A DNA stretch of 17,086 bases from an uncultured Acetatifactor sp. (lineage in GTDB: Bacteria > Bacillota > Clostridia > Lachnospirales > Lachnospiraceae). How positions within the stretch are numbered: the stretch's first letter is position 1; every line of letters begins with the position of its first letter. A model generated the notes under the pieces. It was given only the letters and a program-made list of their open reading frames with translations, had not been told where the DNA came from and searched no databases. Positions 1-8,700 of this stretch are shown here, piece by piece. The stretch spans positions 18,067 to 35,152 of the forward strand of contig CAJULV010000040.1 in the NCBI GenBank assembly GCA_910587555.1. The letters run 5' to 3'. The position numbers were made by a program, and so were the translations under genes.

Positions 1-274
1 CCTCTCCCATCCCTGGTAAGTCAAAACCTTCACTTTCTCCGTCCCCCGGAAAACCAAAGCCTCCGCCCTCTCCCATCCCTGGTAAGTCAAAACCTTCACT
101 TTCTCCGTCCCCCGGAAAACCGAAGCCTTCGCCCTCTCCGCTTCCAGGAAAGCCGATACCGCCGTTTTCTCTATCTCCCGGAAATCCGGTGCGTTCTCCT
201 TCTCCATCCTCTGGAAAACCGATACCTTCGCCCTCTCCCATCCCTGGTAAGCCGATACCGCCGTTTTCTCTGTC
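1..274 (-). repeat. In-frame 33-bp (11-residue) tandem repeats within the CotH gene
   Basis: About 8.3 units of 33 bp are visible. The first two 66-bp double units (1..66 and 67..132) are nearly identical. Translated consensus is [D/M/S]-G-E-x-E-G-[F/I]-[G/D]-[F/L]-P-G. The period stays a multiple of 3, so the reading frame is preserved. The array continues past the left edge, so total copy number is unknown. Confidence 0.95.
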
Positions 275-979
275 TCCCAACTCATCTTCCCGCCGATTCC
301 CGTTTCGGAATCCGAAATCCGCGCCGTCAAAGCTTCCCCCGCCGCCCATATTTTCAGGCTTATAGAGCGCACCATCCTCTGCTCCGTAATTGCGCAGTAA
401 AAAGCTGTCCTCCACTGCTTCCAAAGCCAGATAAACACCCCAATACACACCGTTTACCGAGATTTCGGCATAATTGTACATTGACGCATCCGCTCCCAGG
501 TATTGGTACATATCATAGATAACGGCTTCCTTCATATTCGTTGCATCCGCAAAATTATTGTTTAAAATCAGCTTGTCCAGCCCCAGGCAGGTCTGCCCGT
601 CAATATAGTGGTCGAATTCCAGTTTCAGGCTGTATCTGTCCGTGTCCGGGTCCTGCACAATGGCCGACAGGCTGGTGTTCCCTTTCGGGCGGATACCTAT
701 ATGATTCACCTGCTGCCCATTGATAACGACATCACAGGAATAATATTCTTCCGCGGAAGCATTTGCCAGCATGTCTTCCCACTCTGCCTCTTCCATAAGA
801 ATATCAATCTGCATGATATGATCCGTATCAAACATTTCCTCCTGATACCGCATCACCAGGGCGCTTCCGCCCAGTGCCGCCGCAAATTCCCGCGGGAACA
901 TCATTGCCAGGAAGCATCCCAGGACTGCCGCCGCCATAATGCCGCTGATAATTTTGGTTGTGTGTCTGCCGGTAATCAC
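1..979 (-). CDS. CotH-family protein kinase, membrane-anchored, C-terminus cut by window edge
   Basis: Reading leftward from a GTG at 979..977, 326 codons stay open to the window edge. GGAGG at 994..990 lies 10 bases upstream and favours this start. An earlier in-frame GTG at 1036 has no Shine-Dalgarno sequence. Residues about 8-30 (TTKIISGIMAAAVLGCFLAM) are an uncleaved signal or membrane anchor. The rest matches the CotH kinase family (PF08757): IRPKGNTSL near residue 95, KLILNNNFADATNMKEAVIY, NYAEISVNGVYWGVYLALE, then GALYKPENM. CotH proteins are secreted or spore-coat kinases. After residue about 235 the chain enters 11-residue acidic glycine repeats that run to the edge, so the catalytic second half is not visible. 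The gene is third in a VTC-DUF4956-CotH operon, 91 bases after DUF4956. Family is near certain; substrate is unknown. Confidence 0.9.
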   Translation of the reverse strand, partial: MITGRHTTKIISGIMAAAVLGCFLAMMFPREFAAALGGSALVMRYQEEMFDTDHIMQIDILMEEAEWEDMLANASAEEYYSCDVVINGQQVNHIGIRPKGNTSLSAIVQDPDTDRYSLKLEFDHYIDGQTCLGLDKLILNNNFADATNMKEAVIYDMYQYLGADASMYNYAEISVNGVYWGVYLALEAVEDSFLLRNYGAEDGALYKPENMGGGGSFDGADFGFRNGNRREDELGDRENGGIGLPGMGEGEGIGFPEDGEGERTGFPGDRENGGIGFPGSGEGEGFGFPGDGESEGFDLPGMGEGGGFGFPGDGESEGFDLPGMGE

Positions 980-1070
980 GCTTCTCTTTCCTCCATAAAA
1001 AATATAATACGCCTTTTTCCCAATATATGTAATCACAGCTGAATCTGCAAAAGAGAATCTTCATTATCCG

Positions 1071-1742
1071 CTATGACATGTAATCCCCATTGTAGCTTAC
1101 AAGTGTTGCCTGGTTTACCCCGTTAACGCTGCTAAGCCGATTGACAAAGGTCGTCTCCGCATCCTTCATACGGACTTCCGCCGTGAGTTCGATTCCGGAT
1201 ACATTTACCGTTTTGGACTTTACCGCAAACCTCGCAACTGCTTTTTCCGCCACCTCCAGCGCTTCTTTCTCCGCCTTTTCATCGCTGCAGTTCAAAATCA
1301 GCAGATAGGGATTCTCATGTACCTTACGATTGGCAAACAAAACCAGTATGGCGCCTATGATGGCGGAGCCGATGACCGCAAGCGGTATCATTCCCGCGCC
1401 TATGACGATTCCCACCGCAATCGACCAGAATAAATACACGATTTCCACGGGTTCCTTAATGGCTGCCCGGAAACGCACGATAGAAAGCGCGCCCACCATG
1501 CCCAGGGAAAGGACCACATTGGAGGTCACTGCCATGATCACCAGCGTAGTCACAAGGGCAAGCCCTACCAACGCCAGGGCAAAACCCGAAGAATACATTA
1601 CACCGTTAAATGTTTTCTTGTAAACCGTGAAAATAAACAAACCCATGATCAATGCGAATACCATGCCGATCAGTGTGTCTACTGCCGAAAATTCCGTTAC
1701 ACTCTCCAGAAAACTGGATTTGAAAATATCGTTAAATGTCAT
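1071..1742 (-). CDS. DUF4956 family membrane protein
   Basis: 223 residues with ATG at 1742 and GGGAGG seven bases upstream. Hydrophobic segments are at about 22-41, 52-73, 77-89, 101-117 and 119-137. The family hallmark SLGMVGALSIVRFRAAIKEP (79-98) places basic residues beside the membrane. A soluble alpha/beta C-terminal domain (about 145-223) looks ferredoxin-like and ends VNGVNQATLVSYNGDYMS. The gene starts 39 bases after the VTC polymerase and precedes CotH on the same strand. Genes of this family are commonly found next to bacterial VTC-domain polymerases. No biochemical function is established that I know of. I infer a membrane partner or channel for the polymerase, because the bacterial enzyme lacks the transmembrane domain of yeast VTC. 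Confidence 0.9.
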   Translation of the reverse strand: MTFNDIFKSSFLESVTEFSAVDTLIGMVFALIMGLFIFTVYKKTFNGVMYSSGFALALVGLALVTTLVIMAVTSNVVLSLGMVGALSIVRFRAAIKEPVEIVYLFWSIAVGIVIGAGMIPLAVIGSAIIGAILVLFANRKVHENPYLLILNCSDEKAEKEALEVAEKAVARFAVKSKTVNVSGIELTAEVRMKDAETTFVNRLSSVNGVNQATLVSYNGDYMS

Positions 1743-1781
1743 TTTTATACCTCCCGGCGCTTCCGCGCATCTTCCGGCGTC

Positions 1782-2474
1782 CTACCCGAACCGCCGGCTC
1801 GCTTCATATTTTGAAAAAGCCTGTTGTCTCAATGAATCCGTCTGTATAAGCCCCCGGATAACCTCCGGCAGAAAGGCGTCATATTTTACTTCCAGTATCC
1901 TGTCCCGCGGTGCCTCCGCAGCACTGATGTCAGCTACGTTTTCCTCCAAAAAAGTCCCGTGATACAAAGTCGTCCTTATATCGGAGTCGAAAGTTACCCG
2001 CACATTCCCGGCTCCGTACACATAAGGCTCCCTGACATAGGATACCAGCACTCTTGGCCGCAGTACCTGGAAATGCATTTTGGCATACAGTTCCTGAACC
2101 AGCGGAGATGGATGCCCTCTCATCCAGTTCAGCTTGCCGTCTAAAATTTGACGGCATTGCGCCTCCGTGATTTCTGTGCCGGATTTCATGCAGAGATTAT
2201 TGTTTTTTACCTTCTTCTCCAGCGTAATAAAAGAAAAGTCATTGTTATAATACCTGATTCTGAACTTTTCCCGCACGGATACGCCGTTCCGCTTCTCGCG
2301 CAGAGCCTTGTCCGCGTAATTGTCGAAATAAATGCTTCGTATCAGGTAGCGCCCGCTCCTCCCCGCATGGGAATCGGACTGCATTGCCGCCTGCAGACGG
2401 CTTCTCAGCTCCAGATACTGCGCATACCCGATTCCGTATTTCAGTTCATGGCGAAACTGTTGTTTCCGATTCAT
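1782..2474 (-). CDS. VTC-domain polyphosphate polymerase
   Basis: 230 residues from ATG 2474, chosen because AGGGGG lies seven bases upstream and the family's opening HELKY motif follows at once. An ATG 51 bases earlier only adds a low-quality tail. The whole length is a VTC tunnel-type domain (PF09359), which makes polyphosphate from ATP in yeast Vtc4. Visible motifs are HELKY (9-13), RSIYFD (46-51), KFRIRYY (70-76), LEKKVK (85-90), RVLVSYVREPYV (141-152), RVTFDSDIRT (159-168), ILEVKYD (193-199) and SKYE (221-224). These match in order the basic residues lining the active tunnel, the metal-binding Glu (probably E195) and the Ser-Lys near the C-terminus of Vtc4. There is no SPX domain and no membrane segment, so it is cytoplasmic. 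It is the first gene of the VTC-DUF4956-CotH operon. Confidence 0.92.
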   Translation of the reverse strand: MNRKQQFRHELKYGIGYAQYLELRSRLQAAMQSDSHAGRSGRYLIRSIYFDNYADKALREKRNGVSVREKFRIRYYNNDFSFITLEKKVKNNNLCMKSGTEITEAQCRQILDGKLNWMRGHPSPLVQELYAKMHFQVLRPRVLVSYVREPYVYGAGNVRVTFDSDIRTTLYHGTFLEENVADISAAEAPRDRILEVKYDAFLPEVIRGLIQTDSLRQQAFSKYEASRRFG

Positions 2475-2633
2475 TCTTATACCCCCTTGCGCGCTTCGGC
2501 GCACATACCAGGCCAGGCGGCCCAATCCGTACCCGTCCGTCCCGGCTCCTGAAAAGCATACCGCTCATAGGCCCGGCTGAATCAGCCCGGAAATTGTCCT
2601 CTGCCGCTGTTATCTGCTGCTATGTATGGGAAA

Positions 2634-2667
2634 AGTATAAGGTCGCTTCCTGAAATGTAGTTGAAAT
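2634..2667 (-). promoter_or_regulatory. Candidate regulated promoter of the VTC operon
   Basis: On the minus strand a TATACT (2639..2634) is a fair -10 box. There is no recognisable -35. In its place lie two copies of ATTTCA (2667..2662 and 2656..2651) spaced exactly 11 bases, the spacing OmpR/PhoB-family regulators use. This would leave a leader of about 150 bases before the VTC start. The rest of the 2475..2713 gap holds AT-rich 9-bp repeats and nothing else I can name. Suggestive only. Confidence 0.4.
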
Positions 2668-2713
2668 AATCTGTGTTCTTTTTCTGAATTTTTTGATTTT
2701 TTTGATTTAAACG

Positions 2714-2752
2714 CAAAAAGAGCCGCCGGAAATGCCTGTACTTTCCGACAGC
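2714..2752 (-). terminator. Rho-independent terminator after the first histidine kinase
   Basis: On the minus strand an 11-bp stem (2752..2742 with 2732..2722, including two G-U pairs) closes a 9-base loop and is followed by TCTTTTT. It starts 17 bases past the kinase stop codon. It separates the regulator/kinase transcript from the downstream VTC operon. Confidence 0.85.
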
Positions 2753-2768
2753 CCTGCTGTATTCACCC

Positions 2769-4001
2769 CTATCTGTCTGCCAAAACTACCGTAAACAAAA
2801 TGCTCCGCCCATCCTCGCTCCGCACCCCAATCCGGCCTCCATGGGCTTCCGCAATCGCCTGCGCCATGGACAGGCCTATACCTGTGCCGCCGGTATGGCT
2901 GGCCCGTGATTCGTCTAACCGGTAAAAGCGGTCAAACAGCCTGTCCAGGTCCGAACCCTCAGGCAGACTGCAGGTATTGAAAACCCTGATACAGATTTTG
3001 CCTCTCCTTCGGTAAATATCCAGGCGAATTTCTCCTCCCTGGTCGGAGTATCTCACCGCATTATCCAGAAGAAGGGATATCATCTGCCGAATGGTGCCGC
3101 AATCCCCATACAGCGTTAATTTCTCTTCGATATTCTGTATATACGTTTTTCCCTCAGCCCTGGCCAGGACAGAAAAAGGCTCTGCCGCCTCCCAGGCCGC
3201 ATCACTCAGCGAGAAGGTACTTTTCTCCGGCAGCGGCGTCTCCTCGTCCAGTCTGGACAGCGCCACCAGCTCACCCGTCAGCTTTGCCAGGCGGGACGCC
3301 TGTTTCTGAATATTGGATATCCACTCATCCCCCTGGTATTCCATGGCTGCAATATCCGCACTGGCAGCAATGGATGTAATCGGCGTCTTCAACTCATGTC
3401 CGGCGTCCGTGATAAACCGTTTCTGCCGCTCCATATTTTCCATATAGGGCCTGACGGCATATCCTGAAAAAAACACCACCAGCCCCGATACCACCAGCAG
3501 GCTGGCGATGCCTATGACCAGAGACAGCAAAAAGAGCCAGCGCATATACTGCAGCGGCGCCTCCGCATTCAGAAACAACACGATAATGCTGTCGCCCTCC
3601 CGGCTCACCCCATAGCGATACCCGCCGTAATACCCTTTCTCCCTGCCCCTTTCCAGAACTTCCGCGCCGTAAGTCTCCGCGGTCTCTTCGTCCACGGAAG
3701 AAATATGATCCCTGGAAATAAAACGAACCCGCCCTGACAAATCACAATGGACCGCAAAAAAGCGGGTGGTAAATTCTGCCTCCGGACCGGCACCCGGCAT
3801 GCCGCCCACCGGCAGCGGGACATCGCCGGGACGTACTGCAAAATGCCGTTCCCGCCGCAGGAGATTCTGCACCATGTCATCCTGAACGGCCGTGGTACGA
3901 TAATAATTTACAAGATTGATTCCCGCCAGCAGCACCAGCATCACCGTCCCGAAAGCCGCCATTGCCGCCAAGATGAAACGGCGCCGCATCTTTTTCAGCA
4001 T
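2769..4001 (-). CDS. Membrane sensor histidine kinase (partner of the OmpR regulator at 3995-4672)
   Basis: 410 residues. TM1 is at about 9-31, an extracytoplasmic sensor region at about 32-153, TM2 at about 155-179, HisKA with FITDAGHELKTPITS (phospho-His H202), then HATPase with the N box LLLDNAVRYS and the G box GTGIGLSMAQAIAEAHGG. There is no clear HAMP; the second span runs almost straight into the dimerisation helix. The sensor region has a hydrophilic Pro/Gly-rich stretch (RPGDVPLPVGGMPGAG) and no domain I recognise. The start codon overlaps the end of the regulator gene by seven bases, so the two are translationally coupled. A terminator follows. Family assignment is very secure; the signal is unknown. 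Location upstream of the VTC-DUF4956-CotH genes suggests control of that cassette. Confidence 0.95.
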   Translation of the reverse strand: MLKKMRRRFILAAMAAFGTVMLVLLAGINLVNYYRTTAVQDDMVQNLLRRERHFAVRPGDVPLPVGGMPGAGPEAEFTTRFFAVHCDLSGRVRFISRDHISSVDEETAETYGAEVLERGREKGYYGGYRYGVSREGDSIIVLFLNAEAPLQYMRWLFLLSLVIGIASLLVVSGLVVFFSGYAVRPYMENMERQKRFITDAGHELKTPITSIAASADIAAMEYQGDEWISNIQKQASRLAKLTGELVALSRLDEETPLPEKSTFSLSDAAWEAAEPFSVLARAEGKTYIQNIEEKLTLYGDCGTIRQMISLLLDNAVRYSDQGGEIRLDIYRRRGKICIRVFNTCSLPEGSDLDRLFDRFYRLDESRASHTGGTGIGLSMAQAIAEAHGGRIGVRSEDGRSILFTVVLADR

Positions 4002-4672
4002 TTAGCCTCCTCCAGCGAATAACCCGCTCCCCGGGCAGTCCTGATTTCCACCCGGCTCCCCAGCTGTCGGAGTTTTTTCCGGACAAATCCGATATAAGTC
4101 CAGACAACGTCAATCTCCGCCTCCGAGTCCTGCCCCCATATTTTCTCCATCAAATGGCCGGTAGAAAAGACGAAGTGCGGGTGCCGCAAAAACAATTCCG
4201 CCAGCTGAAACTCCTTGTTATTCAGGCGCACGCTCTCGTCCCCGCAAACCAGCTCATACCGGTTGCAGTCCAGCTGAAGATCCCCGAAGGAAAGAATCCT
4301 GTCTGTATATCCCGCATTCCGCCTTGAAAGCGCTTTCACCCTGGCAATAAACTCCCGGCTGGCAAAGGGCTTGGGCAGGTAATCGTCCGCTCCTGCCTCC
4401 AGCCCTTCCACCCTGTCCTCAATCTCTGCTTTCGCCGTCAGCATCATCACGGGAACGCCCGCTTTCTCCCTGCGGATAGCTTTCAGCACCTCCAGGCCGT
4501 TTACCTTCGGCATCATGATATCCAGCACAATGACATCATAATCCGTACTGTGGAAACAATCCAGCGCCGCCGCGCCGTCATACACGGTGTCCACGGAAAA
4601 TTTATTCTTTTCCAGCAAAAATTTCAGAGCTTTCGCAAGCCCGGTTTCGTCCTCTGCAATCAAAATCCGCAA
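3995..4672 (-). CDS. OmpR/PhoB-family response regulator
   Basis: 225 residues. Receiver domain 1-115 with acidic pocket E7-D8, phospho-acceptor D51 (VIVLDIMMP), T79 and K101 (YLPKPF). A winged-helix DNA-binding domain spans about 125-222, with the typical NNKEFQLAELFLRHP and VWTYIGFVRKKL. The start codon is TTG: no ATG fits before the receiver begins, and GGAGG lies eight bases upstream of TTG 4672. It is co-transcribed with the kinase that follows. Candidate target is the 11-bp-spaced ATTTCA repeat before the VTC gene. The 120-base gap upstream (4673-4792) shows no convincing promoter. Confidence 0.95.
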   Translation of the reverse strand: MRILIAEDETGLAKALKFLLEKNKFSVDTVYDGAAALDCFHSTDYDVIVLDIMMPKVNGLEVLKAIRREKAGVPVMMLTAKAEIEDRVEGLEAGADDYLPKPFASREFIARVKALSRRNAGYTDRILSFGDLQLDCNRYELVCGDESVRLNNKEFQLAELFLRHPHFVFSTGHLMEKIWGQDSEAEIDVVWTYIGFVRKKLRQLGSRVEIRTARGAGYSLEEAKC

Positions 4673-4792
4673 TGCCGCTGCCTCCTTCCGGTTTTAAAGC
4701 CGGCGTCTCATTAGCCCGTTGGCGAAATAGAAACCTGCCAGCACCTGAAAGCCGTCGCGCAAGGGCTTGCCAAAAGCCGCCTCCACGGAAAT

Positions 4793-5608
4793 TTACTGCA
4801 AATCCATATCCGTCCCAAGCCACCAGCGAAGCACATCCTGAATTTTCTCATCCCAATACTTCCACTGGTGATCCCCCGCGGATTCCTCGCAGGTTACATC
4901 ATATCCCAGTTTCTTCACATGCTCCCAGGCCTTCAAATTTCCCTGATACAGGAAATCCTCCGTCCCGCACCACGCATACAGCCTGGGTAAACTTTCCCGT
5001 CCCTCCGCAAGCCGTTCTGCCAGAGCCATCAGATCATTGTCCGAGCCTGCAAGGGCCTCTTCCGATGTAAAAATCCCTCTAAAAACCGCGGCGTTGGGAT
5101 TGTCCTCCATCCCCGCTTTCATATTGTTCCGATAATCCTCCACAATGTCCAGCGCACCGGACAGGGAGGCCGCCGCACCGAAGGTATCACCGGCGCCCAG
5201 TCCCAGTTTCCATGCCCCATAGCCGCCCATGGATAATCCGGCGGCCAGGGTATCCTCCCGCGCCGTGGACATCTGTGGGAAAAATTCTCTGCAGATTTTC
5301 GGCAGTTCCCGGGAAATGAAAGTCCAATACCGCATTCCATAGGCAGTGTCCGTATAAAAGCCCAAATGCGTCGTTGGCATTACCACGGCGATACCCAGCC
5401 GGCTGGCATAACGCTCAATGGATGTCCTTCTCTGCCAGATCGTATGGTCGTCGCTCATACCGTGGAGCAGATACATGGTCTTGACCCTTCCCTCCGCTCC
5501 CTTTCCCTCCATTCCGATCTGTCCCCAGGTCTGCTGGGGCAGTATCACATCCATGTTCATGCTCATTCCCAGAACCGTTGAAAAAAAATCCGTATGTAAC
5601 AACGCCAT
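4793..5608 (-). CDS. Alpha/beta hydrolase, tributyrin esterase / esterase D-like
   Basis: 271 residues with ATG 5608 and AGGAGG eight bases upstream. It belongs to the esterase family PF00756. The oxyanion-side motif YLLHGMSDDHTIWQR (46-60) is followed by the nucleophile elbow GLSMGGYG with S126, then acid D218 (WCGTEDFLY) and H247 (AGDHQWKYWD), giving a complete Ser-Asp-His triad. There is no signal peptide, so it is probably cytoplasmic. Relatives hydrolyse short-chain acyl or aryl esters, S-formylglutathione, or acetyl groups on sugars and xylan; the sequence alone does not choose. It lies 109 bases after the large hybrid kinase on the same strand, with no obvious terminator between, so co-transcription is possible. 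Confidence 0.9.
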   Translation of the reverse strand: MALLHTDFFSTVLGMSMNMDVILPQQTWGQIGMEGKGAEGRVKTMYLLHGMSDDHTIWQRRTSIERYASRLGIAVVMPTTHLGFYTDTAYGMRYWTFISRELPKICREFFPQMSTAREDTLAAGLSMGGYGAWKLGLGAGDTFGAAASLSGALDIVEDYRNNMKAGMEDNPNAAVFRGIFTSEEALAGSDNDLMALAERLAEGRESLPRLYAWCGTEDFLYQGNLKAWEHVKKLGYDVTCEESAGDHQWKYWDEKIQDVLRWWLGTDMDLQ

Positions 5609-5717
5609 TTTGTTTTCCTCCTAATTTAAATCGCTGCGCAATGGCACTAAAGAAATCACTTTTCAAAAGCACTTGACATTTCTTAGCCGGACTATATTAA
5701 GTCGCCCTTTTCAATGG

Positions 5718-8700
5718 TTATCCCTTGAGGATCTCCCCCAGTGTCTCCATCAGCACCGTAATATCAATGGGTTTGGAAATATGCCCGTTCATGCCTGCCC
5801 CCAAGGCCAGCTGCCTGTCTTCGTCAAAGGCATTGGCTGTCATGGCTACAATGGGGACGGAAGCCTTGACGGTGTCATCCAGAGCACGGATGGCCCGGGT
5901 AGCCTGGTACCCGTTCATAATCGGCATCTGCACATCCATCAGGATCAGGTCATATGCATCTGCCGGGTTCTCCTTCATCTTCTCCACCGCCACAGTCCCG
6001 TCGTTTGCCGTGTCGATGACAAAACCTGCCTCCTCCAGTATCGTCCTTGCAATCTCCTGATTGATCTCGTTGTCTTCCACCAGGAGGATCTTCTTCCCCT
6101 CAAAGCATGCGGGCAGCGCCTCCGCCTGTTCTTCCTGCTCCCCGGTCTCATAGGGTGCCGAAAGGACATTACAGAGTTCCGAGAGAAAAACAGGCTTGGA
6201 GCAGAAGGTGGTAACGCCTGCCTCCTTCGCCTCCTCTTCGATATCCCCCCAGTCATATGCTGTCAGTATGATAATCGGCACTTCCTGCCCCACGATTTTG
6301 CGAAGCCTGCGGACGGTTTCCACGCCGTTTTGATCCGGCATAAGCCAGTCTACCAGATATACATCAAAGGGTTCCTCCTGCTCCAGGGCAAACTTGCTGC
6401 GGACCACTGCCTCCTTCCCCATGGTGGTCCAGTCTGGATGCAGACCCATGGCGGAAAGCATCTTGCTGATGCTGGTACAGGTATTGATATCATCATCCAC
6501 AACCAGGGCACGCAGGCCTGCCAGCTGCGGGAGGTGTTCCGTTTTTAACGCTTTTCCGTTAACTTTAAATTGGAAGGACACAATAAATTCGCTTCCCTTT
6601 CCAATCTCGCTCTCAACCGTAATGGTGCCGTGCATCATGTCCACAATATTCTTGGTGATGGAAAGCCCCAGTCCCGTCCCCTGGATTCCGCTTATGGTAG
6701 CCGTCTGTTCCCGCTCAAATGGCTCGAAAATGTGTTCCAGGAACTCTCTGCTCATGCCGATACCGGTATCCTTAATCCTGAATTCAAAAGCGGCATAGCC
6801 CTCAGGCGCTTCCCCGGACTGGATAATGCGCACGCTGACCGAGCCTCCGGGTTTGGTATATTTCATGGCGTTGCTCAGCAGGTTCAGCAGCACCTGGTTC
6901 AGCCTCAGCTTATCGCACACAATAATCTCATCCGTCACATCCTGGGTATCTATATAGAAGGAAAGCTGCTTCGCCTTCACATCCGACTGCACGATGGTCT
7001 TCAGGTCATGTATAATCTCCGGCAGACTTGCCTCCTTCTCCTCTATCTTCACCTTACCGCTCTCAATACGGCTCATGTCCAGCACATCATTAATCAGGCT
7101 CAGCAGATGATTGCCGGAAGTAATGATCTTCTCCAGATAATTCTGCACCAGTTCCCGATTGTCAATATGGGACATTGCCAGGGATGTAAAACCTATAATA
7201 GCGTTCATGGGAGTGCGGATATCATGAGACATACTGTTCAGGAAGGTCGTCTTGGCGTTGTTGGCATACTGGGCTTCCCCCAGGGCCTCCGCTAACATCA
7301 GTTTCTGTACCTGCTCCTCCCGGATCGTCTCGTCAATGTTTCGGAATCCCGCCAGCACAAACCCCTCCTTACGGAATCCGCTCTCCTTCACATACATATA
7401 GGTAAACTGGTAATTATATACCTCTTCTCCCTCTCGAACCCGGTAATTTCCCTGATAGTCCCTGCCGGACTCCAGCTTCTTCATCACATTGCCCAGAGAA
7501 AGGGCTTCCTGAAGATATGCCTGGTCCTCCTCATACACCCGCTCCCTGATGTATCTTTCCAGAATCACCTTATAGGTAAACTCCTCTTTGGCATCTCCTT
7601 TCAGGCCCGTGGTCACATAGCCCATCATCTTAATGACTCTGGCCCTGTCCCGCTCAGCGTCAATTGCAAAAACGTTTACATAGTCACGGCTCAATGCATC
7701 TACAATGGCAAGCTGTTCCATCAGCTCCTGGTTGGATTTCTCCGTAGTTTCCAGAAGCTTTCTGCTCCACCGCGCCTTGAACATCAGCGCCATCATAACC
7801 GCCGCCGCAACTACCGCCGTCACCCCCGCTGTTATCAGAATTTCAGGATGAAATTTCATATACTCCCAAAACTTCAAATCCCGCGACGTATGAGTCGTAT
7901 ATTTCGTAACCAGCTGGCTCATTACATCATCCGGCATCTGAGCGATGCACTTGTTCAGTATGGTAACAAGTTCCCTGTCACACTCTTCCCTGACATACAT
8001 CCGGAAGGCAAAACTCACATCATTTATCACCGCGTAATGCAGAGAGTCCGTGGAATCATTGTTGACAAACAGCTGTGCCGTATATGTATACACAAACGCC
8101 GCGTCCGCCTTGCCGTCCAGTACAGCCTGCAGCGCCTCTTTCCTGTCAGAACAGCGCAGAATCTCGGCATCTCCCGTAAGCCCTTTCTCGATGGGCGCAT
8201 TATCCTGGTTCTCCGCTACGGCCACCGTGGAAATTTCCCCATAGAAATCCTGTCTTGTCACCTGGGCAACTCCCGCCGTCATGTAGGTGTCCGTACTGAA
8301 TCCCCGGCTGGCCGCCCCTTCCTTCACGGTGTCGGTCCCTTTCCTGTCGATTACGACGTCCACTTCACCGCTGTCCACCAGGTCATAATAACCGGCACGA
8401 TCCTGGGTCACGACTGTTTCATAGGGCAATCCCGCCAATGCCATCACCTTCGCAAAGTAATCAGGCATAATCCCCTTCAATTCCCCATTCTTCACGTAAG
8501 AATAAGGCTCCCTGTCCCCGATTGCCGTAACCGTAATGGTCTTCTTACCTGATATCACATCCTGGATATAGGCTTTTTCCCGCTCGGTAAAAACACCGGA
8601 CTCCAGATATACCGGACCATAGTATTTATAGAACAGCACGTTCATCCAGTCGCCTTCATTGATGTCCATCTGGCCGATGGCATAATTAATCTCCTCCAGA

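Noticed and set aside
1..274. CRISPR-like array
   Set aside because: Units are back to back with no unique spacers, and the period is a multiple of three within a coding frame.
2475..2525. 17-residue extension of the VTC polymerase
   Set aside because: No ribosome site at the upstream ATG, while AGGGGG precedes ATG 2474 and the domain starts there.
2681..2712. Three AT-rich 9-bp repeats (TTTTTGATT-like) as an operator
   Set aside because: Low-complexity A/T sequence at the tail of the terminator; the 9-bp period fits no usual regulator spacing.
4749..4778. Mutually exclusive AAGCC/GGCTT stems suggesting an attenuator before the first regulator
   Set aside because: Stems are only five bases long with no U run, and the segment is too short to distinguish from chance.
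5674..5697. Plus-strand TTGACA with TATATT as a promoter
   Set aside because: Spacing is only 14 bases and no plus-strand gene follows.
5673..6548. Long open frame on the plus strand opposite the hybrid kinase
   Set aside because: It is the antisense shadow of a domain-confirmed gene, with His/Cys/Arg-rich translation and no ribosome site or family motif.
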